Numbered from the stretch's first letter, positions 6,755-14,369 are shown. The stretch: 20,859 bases of DNA from Tyzzerella sp. UBA1042 (GCA_002316675.1 DCDZ01000020.1:63386-84244), one strand, 5' to 3'. The notes: generated by a model not told the origin, from the letters alone. A program made the numbers and translations.

Positions 6755-8431
6755 TTACTTTAATTTAAAGGAGCTTTTTAAAGGAACAATACGGTTAAAC
6801 ACCAATTTTTCCTCTGAGGTATCCTTCGTATCCACAATGTAATAGCCATTGCGCATAAATTGGAAGCGTTCTCCCTTTTGGGCTTCTTTGATCGCCGGCT
6901 CAATGACGCATTCCTTTGCCTCTAATGAGTTGGGGTTCATGATCATTTCCCCGTTGGGATCCTCGGGGTTATCCAGCATCATATAGTCATACAGCCTTGC
7001 CGTTGCCCGCACATTTTCCGCCGCACTGACCCAATGGAGCGTGCCCTTTACTTTTCTGCCCTCAAAGCCGCTGCCGCTTTTTGTTTCCGGATCATAGGTG
7101 CAATGAACCTCCACTACGTTTCCGTTCTCATCCTTCACAAAGTCGGTACAAGTTACATAGTATGCACCCTTCAAACGCACTTCCTTACCGGGGGCCAAAC
7201 GGAAAAACTTTTTCACCGGTTCCTCCATGAAATCCTCCCGTTCAATATAAAGCTCTCTTGTAAAAGGGGCTCTTCTTGTGCCCAGCTCGGGGCTTTCAGG
7301 ATTGTTTTCCAGCTCCAGCATTTCCACCTGACCCTCGGGATAATTTGTAATCACAAGCTTTAAAGGGTTTAAAACAGCCATAACCACCTTTGCCTTCGCC
7401 TTCAAGTCATCACGAATGCAATAATCCAACAAGCCACTGTCTACCATGCTGTTTGCCTTGGATACACCAATGCGCTCGCAAAAATCACGGATTGCCACGG
7501 GAGTATAGCCTCTGCGGCGCAAACCGCTGATGGTCGGCATACGGGGGTCGTCCCAGCCATCCACCAAGCCTTCCTCCACCAGCGCCCGCAGCTTTCTCTT
7601 GCTCATGACCGTATTGGTCATGCCCAAGCGGGCAAATTCAATCTGTCTGGGGGGACTCACCGTATACCCCGCCTCTCTCACCACCCAATCGTAAAGGGGA
7701 CGATGGTCCTCAAACTCCATGGTGCAGATGGAATGGGTAATGCCCTCAATGGCATCCTCCAAGGGATGGGCAAAATCATACATGGGGTAAATACACCAAG
7801 TATTTCCCGTGGTATGATGGGCTGCGTGGGCGATTCTATAAAGCACAGGGTCTCTCATGTTAATATTGGGAGAGGCCATATCAATCTTTGCTCTTAGCGT
7901 ATGGGAGCCGTCGGGGAACTCGCCGTTTTTCATACGCTCGAATAAATCCAAATTTTCCGCAACGCTTCTGTTACGGTAAGGGCTTTCTTTTCCCGGCGTA
8001 CTTAATGTGCCCCGGTATTCCCGCATCTCTTCCGCTGTCAAGTCGCAAACAAAGGCCTTGCCTTCTTTGATTAGCTTCACTGCAACGGCATAATATTGAT
8101 CAAAGTAGCTGGAGGCATAATACAATCTGTCTTCCCAATCAAACCCCAGCCATTTTACATCCTCACGAATGGAGTCAACATACTCCGTATCCTCCTTTGT
8201 GGGGTTTGTATCATCAAAGCGCAGGTTGCACTTGCCGCCGTAAAGGTTTGCCAAGCCAAAGTTCAAGCAGATGGATTTTGCGTGTCCGATATGCAAATAG
8301 CCATTGGGCTCTGGTGGGAATCTGGTGTGAATTTTATTCAGCTCCCCCTTTAAATCCTCCTGGATATAATTATGTATGAAGTTACCAGTGGCACCCAATC
8401 CACCATTTTCCAAACTCTTTTCTTCTGCCAT
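6755..8431 (-). CDS. glnS: Glutaminyl-tRNA synthetase
   Basis: GlnRS attaches glutamine to tRNA-Gln using ATP. The 558-aa product is a complete class Ic enzyme: RFPPEPNGYLHIGHAKS with HIGH at 47-50, LRFDDTNPTKED (70-81), the acceptor-binding region around PYRNRSVAENLDLF, VMSKRK (275-280, the KMSKS loop) and the two C-terminal beta-barrel anticodon-binding domains ending near FNRIVPLKSSFKLK. The length is near that of E. coli GlnS. ATG 8431 is chosen because GGGAGG lies 8 bases upstream; the frame is open 12 codons further but without family similarity. Many Firmicutes instead make Gln-tRNA by amidation through GatCAB, so a bacterial GlnRS here is a lineage trait. It appears to be transcribed alone from the promoter at 8672-8700. 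Confidence 0.96.
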   Translation of the reverse strand: MAEEKSLENGGLGATGNFIHNYIQEDLKGELNKIHTRFPPEPNGYLHIGHAKSICLNFGLANLYGGKCNLRFDDTNPTKEDTEYVDSIREDVKWLGFDWEDRLYYASSYFDQYYAVAVKLIKEGKAFVCDLTAEEMREYRGTLSTPGKESPYRNRSVAENLDLFERMKNGEFPDGSHTLRAKIDMASPNINMRDPVLYRIAHAAHHTTGNTWCIYPMYDFAHPLEDAIEGITHSICTMEFEDHRPLYDWVVREAGYTVSPPRQIEFARLGMTNTVMSKRKLRALVEEGLVDGWDDPRMPTISGLRRRGYTPVAIRDFCERIGVSKANSMVDSGLLDYCIRDDLKAKAKVVMAVLNPLKLVITNYPEGQVEMLELENNPESPELGTRRAPFTRELYIEREDFMEEPVKKFFRLAPGKEVRLKGAYYVTCTDFVKDENGNVVEVHCTYDPETKSGSGFEGRKVKGTLHWVSAAENVRATARLYDYMMLDNPEDPNGEMIMNPNSLEAKECVIEPAIKEAQKGERFQFMRNGYYIVDTKDTSEEKLVFNRIVPLKSSFKLK

Positions 8432-8582
8432 AGTACGATCCTCCCAAAATTGTGGTTGTCTTACCAATAAAACTTACAAAATTCCGCCTTGTAGGAACAA
8501 GGTCATAAAAAGCATTCCCATTTTTTTGAATTTCAAACGTCATTCCAAAAAGGGATGCAATTTTTCACAAAAATACAAGCCT

Positions 8583-8626
8583 CTGCAAAAAAAGAATAGG
8601 CGAACCCTCTACAGAAAGCTGCGCCT
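8583..8626 (-). promoter_or_regulatory. Terminator-like hairpin in the glnS leader (possible attenuator)
   Basis: On the minus strand AGGCG (8626-8622) pairs with CGCCT (8602-8598), with a smaller CAG-CTTT-CTG stem inside, and is followed within 4 bases by a run of seven T. It lies roughly 40 bases after the predicted glnS transcription start. No T-box sequence (AGGGTGG) is present in the leader, so the controlling signal, if any, is unknown. Confidence 0.3.
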
Positions 8627-8671
8627 CCGTTGCAGACAAAATGCATTTTCACCACTCTGTATACTTACAAT

Positions 8672-8700
8672 AGTATAATATAGCTTGTCTTGAAACGCAA
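8672..8700 (-). promoter_or_regulatory. Promoter of glnS
   Basis: On the minus strand, -35 TTGCGT (8700-8695), 17-base spacer and -10 TATACT (8677-8672). The leader to ATG 8431 would be about 235 bases, which is long and leaves room for the leader hairpins. A TATAAT on the plus strand (8674-8679) overlaps the same bases but lacks a good -35. Confidence 0.55.
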
Positions 8701-8731
8701 TTCCTTTGCAAACAAAATTTGTCTAATCCCG

Positions 8732-8759
8732 TCCTATCCTGTGATAGGATTGTTTTTTT
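8732..8759 (+). terminator. Strong intrinsic terminator with no obvious upstream gene
   Basis: Perfect 7-bp stem TCCTATC-CTGT-GATAGGA (8732-8749) followed by TTGTTTTTTT. The T run is only on the plus-strand side. The nearest gene upstream, glnS, runs the other way, so the terminator either ends an unannotated short RNA starting near 8680 or insulates the next gene. Confidence 0.7.
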
Positions 8760-8781
8760 CGCCGATTCATAGTACTATGAA
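8750..8781 (+). promoter_or_regulatory. Candidate promoter overlapped by a perfect 16-bp palindrome
   Basis: TTCATAGTACTATGAA (8766-8781) is a perfect palindrome. A plausible promoter, -35 TTGTTT (8750-8755), 17-base spacer, -10 TACTAT (8773-8778), has its -10 box inside the palindrome, which is where a repressor operator would act. The promoter boxes are only moderate matches and the -35 lies in the T run of the preceding terminator. Confidence 0.4.
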
Positions 8782-8959
8782 AGAAGGTATATGGGATGAA
8801 GTTTACTAAATGATGCATCAACGAAAATACTGCGAAGCCTCACATCGCTTTTGCCCTTGTCCGCCCTTCATCCCCGCAGATGGGCTCATTTTATGCGAAC
8901 AGCAAAGAAATTCAAGGGCCTTTTCCATCTTCATAAAATATTCTCGGGGAGGAACATCC

Positions 8960-9415
8960 ATGTTAGCTTTTACCGTTTTTGATACAAAAAAATTTATGGC
9001 CGCTTTATTAAAAGGAGATATTTTCGATCACTTCGCCTTTCGTCAAGGGGAAATTGCCTCCTTTGCATACTTTACAATAAACGGCGCAAAAAACGAGGAT
9101 CTCCTGACCGCCGAGGATGCCGAGCCCTACTGCCTTTGGACAGATATCAAGCCCTTTGTTTTTGAGGCTGTAAAAGGGAAAAAGCTCCCCAAAAGCATGA
9201 AGCTGATCTTCTCTCTCCCCAAAGAGAAAACAGAGCGCTATCCCAACGCAAAAGCGGTATTTTTAAATCTTTTATTTCGGGAAGGCACCCTTCTTTGTAC
9301 CACCTCTGTTACCGAGGAAACCTTTTCCTTAGAAAAAAAGGGGACAAGGCAGTGGGATGAAGATATTTTAAGCTTTTTCAAAAAACACGACTTCGCCATT
9401 CAAGTGGAAACATAA
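8960..9415 (+). CDS. Conserved protein, probably DUF5721 family
   Basis: Soluble 151-aa protein with no signal peptide or membrane span. It has the layout I associate with DUF5721 of Lachnospiraceae: MLAFTVFDTKKFMAALLKGDIFDHF at the N-terminus, a central YCLWTDIKPFVFEAVKGKKLP, SMKLIFSLP, VFLNLLFREGTLLCTTSVTEETFSL and a WDEDILSFF tail. The family name is from memory and the function is unknown. ATG 8960 is supported by GGGGAGG 7 bases upstream; the open frame reaches back to 8810 but that part has low-complexity, Cys-rich content with no ribosome site. It is followed after 5 bases by the CIRCE hairpin, which can terminate its transcript, so it is probably not co-transcribed with htpG. Confidence 0.8.
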   Translation: MLAFTVFDTKKFMAALLKGDIFDHFAFRQGEIASFAYFTINGAKNEDLLTAEDAEPYCLWTDIKPFVFEAVKGKKLPKSMKLIFSLPKEKTERYPNAKAVFLNLLFREGTLLCTTSVTEETFSLEKKGTRQWDEDILSFFKKHDFAIQVET

Positions 9416-9420
9416 TCCTG

Positions 9421-9447
9421 TTAGCACTCATTTTAACCGAGTGCTAA
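9421..9447. promoter_or_regulatory. CIRCE element, HrcA operator
   Basis: TTAGCACTC (9421-9429), a 9-base spacer and GAGTGCTAA (9439-9447) match the CIRCE consensus exactly. HrcA binds this element and represses heat-shock genes. It lies just upstream of the htpG promoter. The same inverted repeat is followed by TTTTTT (9448-9453 region), so it can also form an intrinsic terminator for the upstream gene. Confidence 0.93.
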
Positions 9448-9454
9448 TTTTTTA

Positions 9455-9483
9455 TTGACTTTTCTGCCAAAATTGACTAAAAT
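9455..9483 (+). promoter_or_regulatory. Promoter of htpG
   Basis: -35 TTGACT (9455-9460), 17-base spacer, -10 TAAAAT (9478-9483). The predicted leader is about 45 bases. The CIRCE element ends 7 bases before the -35 box, so HrcA would block polymerase from the upstream side. A second TTGACT at 9473-9478 has no good -10 at normal spacing. Confidence 0.6.
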
Positions 9484-9536
9484 TACACTGTATCATACAG
9501 ACTACAAACAATTTTTGTTTTAGGAGGTAATGTAAA

Positions 9537-11549
9537 ATGAATGAAAAAGGAAATCTATCCATTAACAGTGAAAATTTCCTGCCTATTATTAAAAAATGGC
9601 TCTATACCGACAAGGATATTTTTGTGCGGGAATTGGTATCCAACGCCAGCGATGCCATTACAAAGCTGGAAAAGCTGGCCCGCATGGGTGAAGCGGAACT
9701 CCTCGAAGGAGAGGCCCTTGAAATCCACGTTATTTTAAATCAGGATTTAAACACATTGCAAATCATGGATAACGGCATTGGTATGACAGCGGAAGAAATC
9801 AAAAAATATATCAATCAGATTGCTTTTTCCGGCGCCACGGATTTTCTTGCAAAATTCCAAGAAAAAGGGGAGCAGGAAAATGAAATTATTGGTCATTTCG
9901 GCTTAGGCTTTTATTCCGCATTCATGGTTGCGGATAAAGTGGAAATTGATTCCCTATCCTATCAAAAGGAGGCCGTTCCGGCAAAATGGCTCTGCGAAGG
10001 CGGCATTGATTATGAGATGGATGCCGGAAGCAGAGAAACACGGGGTACCACCATCACCTTATATTTAGGGGAGGAAGGGAAGGAATTCTTGGAGGAATCC
10101 ACCCTGTACGCAGCCTTGAACAAATACTGCTCCTTCATGCCCGTACCCATTTTTGTTGATGTGATAAAGGAGCTCACGGAAGAAGAACAGAAAGAAGAAA
10201 AAGAGGCCTCCAACACCATCCACCTCTCTCCCGAGGAGGGGGCGGGCCTGACCAAGGAGGAAGCCTTGGAAAAGCTGGAAGCCAAAAAGGCCGAGGAGAA
10301 AGAGGAGCCCAAGCCTTTAAACGACACCAAGCCCCTTTGGCAGAAACAGCCTAAGGATTGCACCGACGAAGAGTATAAAGCCTTTTACCATAAGGTTTTC
10401 TTTGATGTGAATGATCCTTTGTTCTGGATTCATTTAAACATGGACTACCCCTTCCGCCTCAAGGGAATTTTGTATTTTCCCAAGCTGGTTGAGCATATGG
10501 ACGTTGTGGAAGGAGAAATCAAGCTCTATTCCAATCAGGTATACATTGCAGATAATATTAAGGAAGTTGTGCCGGAATTCCTTTTGCTTCTAAAGGGTGT
10601 TTTGGATTGCCCCGATATGCCCTTAAACGTATCCCGCAGTGCCCTGCAAAACGACGGCTATGTGGAGAAAATGAACAGCTACATTACAAAAAAAGTAGCG
10701 GATAAGCTCATACAGCTGTTTAAAAACGACCGCAGTATCTACGAAGGCTTTTGGAATGACATTGGCGTCTTCATTAAATACGGCTGTATGCGTGAAGAAA
10801 AATTCTATGATAAGGTAAAGGATACCTTATTGTTCAAAACCACCGACAATGTGTATGAAACCTTAGCCGAATATTTGGAGAAAAATAAAGAAAAGCATGA
10901 GAACAAGCTGTTCTTTGTTTCCGATGAAAACCTACAGGCACAGTATATCCGCCTGTTTCAGGAGCAAGGTCTGGAGGCGGCCATCCTTTCCACAGCCATT
11001 GATAAGCCCTTTACCTCCTTCCTTGAATATAAAAACCCAGGGATACAGGTGCAGCGCATTGATGCCGATATCAGCGATACCTTGCAGAAAAAAGAAGAAG
11101 CTTCGGAAGCAAAAAAGCAGGCTGATGAGCATATAAATACAAGGATGGAAGCCTTATTCCGCAAGCTTTTAAAGAACGACTCCTTAAAGGTAAGCGTGGA
11201 AGCATTAAAATCAGCTCAGGTTTCCGCTATGATCCTTTTGAGCGAAAAATCCCGCCGTATGATAGAAATGATGGAATCCTACGGCAACGCCACAGATTTA
11301 AAGGCAATGTTTGCCGATGTTAAACCCGAGGAAACCCTGGTGCTCAATCGTTCCAACGGCTTAGTCAAAAATCTGCTGGAATTGAGTGAAAAAAATGACA
11401 AGCAAGAAACCGTTGATTTGCTGTCGAAACAAATTTACGATTTGGCTCTGATGAGCCACCGTCCCCTTACTTCCGAAGAAATGACAAGATTTATTGACCG
11501 TAGTAACACACTGCTGGAGAAGCTGTCTGCTTTGGAAACAGAAAAATAA
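9537..11549 (+). CDS. htpG: HtpG, bacterial Hsp90 chaperone with a long charged linker
   Basis: ATP-dependent dimeric chaperone of the Hsp90 family, 670 aa. The N-terminal GHKL ATPase domain shows FVRELVSNASDA with E31 and N36, MDNGIGM with D78, and GHFGLGFYSAF (119-129). The middle domain resumes at about 285 (VFFDVNDPLFWIHLN) and carries the catalytic-arginine motif MPLNVSRSALQ with R367. The C-terminal dimerisation domain ends near 670. Between N and middle domains, about 211-266 is rich in E and K (KELTEEEQKEEKEAS... KLEAKKAEEKEEPKP). E. coli HtpG (624 aa) has no comparable stretch, while eukaryotic Hsp90 has a charged linker at this place. It starts at ATG 9537 behind AGGAGG, and has its own promoter, CIRCE and terminator, so it is a single-gene unit. 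Confidence 0.96.
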   Translation: MNEKGNLSINSENFLPIIKKWLYTDKDIFVRELVSNASDAITKLEKLARMGEAELLEGEALEIHVILNQDLNTLQIMDNGIGMTAEEIKKYINQIAFSGATDFLAKFQEKGEQENEIIGHFGLGFYSAFMVADKVEIDSLSYQKEAVPAKWLCEGGIDYEMDAGSRETRGTTITLYLGEEGKEFLEESTLYAALNKYCSFMPVPIFVDVIKELTEEEQKEEKEASNTIHLSPEEGAGLTKEEALEKLEAKKAEEKEEPKPLNDTKPLWQKQPKDCTDEEYKAFYHKVFFDVNDPLFWIHLNMDYPFRLKGILYFPKLVEHMDVVEGEIKLYSNQVYIADNIKEVVPEFLLLLKGVLDCPDMPLNVSRSALQNDGYVEKMNSYITKKVADKLIQLFKNDRSIYEGFWNDIGVFIKYGCMREEKFYDKVKDTLLFKTTDNVYETLAEYLEKNKEKHENKLFFVSDENLQAQYIRLFQEQGLEAAILSTAIDKPFTSFLEYKNPGIQVQRIDADISDTLQKKEEASEAKKQADEHINTRMEALFRKLLKNDSLKVSVEALKSAQVSAMILLSEKSRRMIEMMESYGNATDLKAMFADVKPEETLVLNRSNGLVKNLLELSEKNDKQETVDLLSKQIYDLALMSHRPLTSEEMTRFIDRSNTLLEKLSALETEK

Positions 11550-11575
11550 CCAATAGAACACAATATGCAATTTAT

Positions 11576-11614
11576 AAACTCCCCTCTGGAATGCCTTCCA
11601 CGGGGGAGTTTTTT
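11576..11614 (+). terminator. Intrinsic terminator of htpG
   Basis: AACTCCCC pairs with GGGGGAGTT, and an inner TGGAA-TGCC-TTCCA stem closes the loop; a T run follows at 11609-11614. It lies 27 bases after the htpG stop. Confidence 0.88.
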
Positions 11615-12012
11615 ATGGGGTACAGTGCAACAAAACATCCCTAAATGCATGGGTTTTGCAGGACTCCATTTTCTCTTTTTGGAAACTTTTTATGTTGCAG
11701 TTTTTGCACACATCATAAATTTCTAAAATCGTCCCAAGGAACCTATGAACAATTTTATTGAAAATTATCAATTTAACAAATACATAATATGTATAGAAAA
11801 ATATATTATATATTATAGCTATAAAAATACAAAAATATTTACTTTTTTTGTAAAATTTATAATATTTTCTCTGATTTTGTTTTTATACAAATACAATATG
11901 ACGAAATTGGTTAAAAAAATAACTATAGAGTTGTAAACCCGATTGCCAACGCAGTATAATATTATTAGATATAGAAATATTTCCCAATACATTGCACAGC
12001 TTGAGGTGAATT
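11615..12012. other. Gene-poor gap with a very AT-rich core
   Basis: By hand count only 14 of 120 bases in 11761-11880 are G or C, far below the flanks. A 63-codon frame (11745-11936) begins with ATG behind AAGGAA and contains one hydrophobic stretch (FVKFIIFSLILFLY), but its I/K/N/Y/F composition is what random AT-rich DNA gives, so I do not call it a gene. The right end holds the promoter of the next gene. Confidence 0.5.
11931..11960 (+). promoter_or_regulatory. Promoter of the conserved gene at 12013
   Basis: -35 TTGTAA (11931-11936), 18-base spacer, perfect -10 TATAAT (11955-11960), 52 bases before the ATG. Confidence 0.55.
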
Positions 12013-12525
12013 ATGACAAAAGAACTTTATTTGCAAAAGCTTCTGCCTTCTTATGAGAGCTTTTTTGACATCAACTATAATGTATCCGCCGGCTCCAGAA
12101 TATTCCCTGCCACAGCAGCATATCATTCTCGTTCCGAAAAATACGTTTTGGTTCGTTCCGCTAAGCTGTGGGCCACAGAAATGAACGAATATGTCTATTT
12201 TGCCTTTGGGGATACACCAAATAAAGAGGAATTTATATCCCTCAAAAAGGATGCCTTACAGGCCGGTTTAACGCAAATCAAACCTCATAGCGAGCATATG
12301 TATTCCTATGTTTCATTGCTTCTGGTGGCCGATTTCCTTAGCGAAGAGGTTATTCGGGAAATTAAAAAATCCAGCTATCATAAAACCTATTTATTTTCTT
12401 TTCATGGCTGGATGCATTTGAGGATTGCCGCGGTAGACCTCAGCAGCGGAAAGGTCTACGGAAACCGACAGGGCAAAGAGCTCCTTCCGCTGCTGCAAAA
12501 TATTTTGTCTCAAGACAAGGCTTGA
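12013..12525 (+). CDS. Conserved clostridial protein of unknown function (possibly DUF8052)
   Basis: Soluble 170-aa protein without signal peptide or membrane span. Recognisable conserved blocks are YHSRSEKYVLVRSAKLWATEMNEYVYF (about 37-63), SEHMYSYVSLLLVADFLSEEVI (93-114), a basic KKSSYHKTYLFSFHGWMHLRIAAVDLSSGKV stretch (118-148) and the ending NRQGKELLPLL. I have seen this pattern in clostridial hypothetical proteins and believe it corresponds to the recently named DUF8052, but the name is uncertain and no function is known. It starts at ATG 12013 behind GAGGTG. The next gene, cstA, follows after 161 bases in the same direction; no terminator is evident between them, so read-through is possible. 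Confidence 0.7.
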   Translation: MTKELYLQKLLPSYESFFDINYNVSAGSRIFPATAAYHSRSEKYVLVRSAKLWATEMNEYVYFAFGDTPNKEEFISLKKDALQAGLTQIKPHSEHMYSYVSLLLVADFLSEEVIREIKKSSYHKTYLFSFHGWMHLRIAAVDLSSGKVYGNRQGKELLPLLQNILSQDKA

Positions 12526-12549
12526 AAACAGTCAGAGCGTTGACTTTTC

Positions 12550-12590
12550 AAACCACCTGGCATACCCACAAATGGAGAACACAGTGGTTT
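12550..12590 (+). repeat. Inverted repeat upstream of cstA
   Basis: AAACCAC (12550-12556) and GTGGTTT (12584-12590) form perfect 7-bp arms around a 27-base loop. There is no T run, so it is not an intrinsic terminator; it could be a regulator site or a leader fold. Confidence 0.3.
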
Positions 12591-12628
12591 CTGCGCAGGC
12601 AGCGGCAGAAGGAATCAGGGTGCTCCAT

Positions 12629-12658
12629 TTGCAGGGCATTGCTCTAATCATCTATATT
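12629..12658 (+). promoter_or_regulatory. Candidate promoter of cstA
   Basis: -35 TTGCAG (12629-12634), 18-base spacer, -10 TATATT (12653-12658), about 28 bases before the ATG, which is followed closely by AAGGAGG (12675-12681). A short leader results. The match is moderate. Confidence 0.35.
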
Positions 12659-12686
12659 TTTATACATCCTTGGGAAGGAGGATATT

Positions 12687-14369
12687 ATGAATTCATTGGT
12701 ATTATTACTTATCTCCATCGCCATATTATTCATTGGCTACATTACATATGGCAGTTGGCTGGCAAAACAATGGGGGGTTGATCCATCAAAGGAAACACCT
12801 GCCCATACAGAAATGGACGGCGTAGACTATGTTCCCGCAAGGGCTCCTGTTTTGATGGGACATCACTTTGCATCCATCGCCGGGGCAGGCCCCATCAACG
12901 GCCCCATACAAGCCGCAATCTTCGGTTGGCTTCCTGTGTTGCTTTGGGTGCTCATCGGTGGTATCTTCTTTGGTGCGGTGCAGGATTTCTCTTCTATTTT
13001 TGCGTCTATCCGCCACAAAGGAAAATCTATCGGCCATGTCATTGAACAAAATGTGGGGGCAAAGGCCAAAAGATTATTTTTGCTCTTTGCTTATTTAACA
13101 CTGCTCTTGGTTGTGGCAGCATTTGCAAGTATTGTGGTAGGCACCTTCAACGGCTTTACACCGGAGGGTGAGCTGATTCCTGCCAATGGTTCTACCGCAA
13201 CAATTTCGGTATTATTCATTTTTATAGCAATCCTATTCGGTGCTTTAGTGTATCGTAAAAATGCTCCCTTAAGCGTGGCTACCGTAGTCGGCGTTATTGC
13301 GATTATTGCCTGCATCGCCATTGGTCTGAAATTCCCCGTCTATCTGTCGGGAACCACATGGTTGGTTATTATTTTGGCTTATATCTTTATTGCCTCTGTC
13401 ACACCGGTTTGGATTTTGCTCCAACCCAGAGACTACTTGAATTCTTTCTTGCTTTACGGCATGATGATTGCCGCTATTATTGGTATCATCGGCAGCCATC
13501 CAACCATTCATCTGCCTGCCTTCACAGGCTTTCAGGGGATTGGCGGAAGCACCCCTATGTTCCCCATGCTCTTTATCACCGTTGCCTGCGGTGCTATTTC
13601 CGGCTTCCACAGCTTGGTTGGCTCCGGCACAACCTCCAAACAGCTGAATTCCGAAAAGGATGCAAAAACCATCGGCTACGGCGGTATGCTCATCGAATGC
13701 GGGCTGGCAGTGCTTTCCCTTATTGCCGTTGGTGTTATGTTTACAAATGGCGCTATGCCGGAAGGTACACCTACACAGGTTTTCGCAACGGGCATTGCAA
13801 CCATGATTTCCGCCATGGGTCTGGAATCCGCCTACGATACTGCGTATGCCATCATCATCTTGGCAGTATCTGCGTTCTGCTTAACCTCCTTAGACACCTC
13901 AACCAGGCTTGCAAGATATATGTTCCAGGAGTTTTTCATTCCCGAAGGCACTGACCCCAAAACCTTGACGGGCTTTAAAAAGGTTTGTGCAAATTCCTAC
14001 TTCGCAACCTTGGTTACCGTTATCATCGGTGGTGTTATGGCCATTGGCGGCTATGCAAAAATCTGGCCGCTGTTCGGCTCTGCAAATCAGCTTTTGGCAG
14101 CTTTATCCCTCCTTGCCGTTGCCGCTTGGTTGGGAAATATCGGCAAAAACAACAAAATGTTTATTTTCCCTATGATATTCATGCTGGTTGCAACATTAAG
14201 CGCATTGGTAATCACATTGGTGAAAAATATAAAAGCCTTTGCTGCAGGAAGCGCAAGCATTTCTACTGAGGGCCTGCAGATTGTTTTTATTGTTCTGTTA
14301 ATTGCTCTGGCAATTAACTTGGCAATTGAAGGCTGTCGTATTATTTTTATGAAAAAGAAAACCGCATAA
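12687..14369 (+). CDS. cstA: CstA-family transporter (carbon starvation protein; pyruvate/peptide uptake)
   Basis: Polytopic membrane protein of 560 aa with roughly 14-16 hydrophobic spans. CstA/BtsT proteins were first linked to peptide use in carbon starvation and later shown to import pyruvate in E. coli; which substrate applies here is open. Family motifs visible are YVPARAPVLMGHHFASIAGAGPI (48-70), GWLPVLLWVLIGGIFFGAVQDFSS (80-103), SIRHKGKSIGHVIE, and FHSLVGSGTTSKQLNSEKDAKTIGYG in the middle. It is shorter than E. coli CstA (701 aa), as usual for the Firmicutes form, which lacks part of the C-terminal region. ATG 12687 has a strong AAGGAGG 5 bases upstream. A palindromic terminator follows, shared with exoA. 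Confidence 0.92.
   Translation: MNSLVLLLISIAILFIGYITYGSWLAKQWGVDPSKETPAHTEMDGVDYVPARAPVLMGHHFASIAGAGPINGPIQAAIFGWLPVLLWVLIGGIFFGAVQDFSSIFASIRHKGKSIGHVIEQNVGAKAKRLFLLFAYLTLLLVVAAFASIVVGTFNGFTPEGELIPANGSTATISVLFIFIAILFGALVYRKNAPLSVATVVGVIAIIACIAIGLKFPVYLSGTTWLVIILAYIFIASVTPVWILLQPRDYLNSFLLYGMMIAAIIGIIGSHPTIHLPAFTGFQGIGGSTPMFPMLFITVACGAISGFHSLVGSGTTSKQLNSEKDAKTIGYGGMLIECGLAVLSLIAVGVMFTNGAMPEGTPTQVFATGIATMISAMGLESAYDTAYAIIILAVSAFCLTSLDTSTRLARYMFQEFFIPEGTDPKTLTGFKKVCANSYFATLVTVIIGGVMAIGGYAKIWPLFGSANQLLAALSLLAVAAWLGNIGKNNKMFIFPMIFMLVATLSALVITLVKNIKAFAAGSASISTEGLQIVFIVLLIALAINLAIEGCRIIFMKKKTA

Larger units (their letters stand above)
8432..8959. other. Gene-free regulatory stretch between divergent glnS and the DUF5721-like gene
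   Basis: No convincing protein gene is visible in these 528 bases. It holds, from left to right: a perfect hairpin CCTTGT-AGGA-ACAAGG (8487-8502) near the glnS start, a terminator-like hairpin in the glnS leader (8598-8626), the glnS promoter (8672-8700), an orphan plus-strand terminator (8732-8759), and a palindrome overlapping a candidate plus-strand promoter (8750-8781). A frame starting at 8810 is continuous with the downstream gene, but the first 50 residues look non-coding and the good ribosome site lies at 8947-8952. Confidence 0.6.

Noticed and set aside
8432..8671. T-box riboswitch in the glnS leader
   Set aside because: No AGGGTGG T-box sequence or recognisable specifier stem was found; only generic hairpins are present.
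8810..8959. N-terminal extension of the DUF5721-like gene
   Set aside because: The 50 extra codons lack a ribosome site, are unlike the family and precede a strong GGGGAGG with ATG at 8960.
9530..9535. ATG-TAA mini-frame between the htpG ribosome site and start
   Set aside because: It is only 2 bases after AGGAGG, too close for efficient initiation; the real ATG at 9537 is well placed.
13358..13954. 198-codon plus-strand frame inside cstA
   Set aside because: It lies in another frame of a clearly real transporter gene and has Cys/His/Tyr-rich shadow composition.
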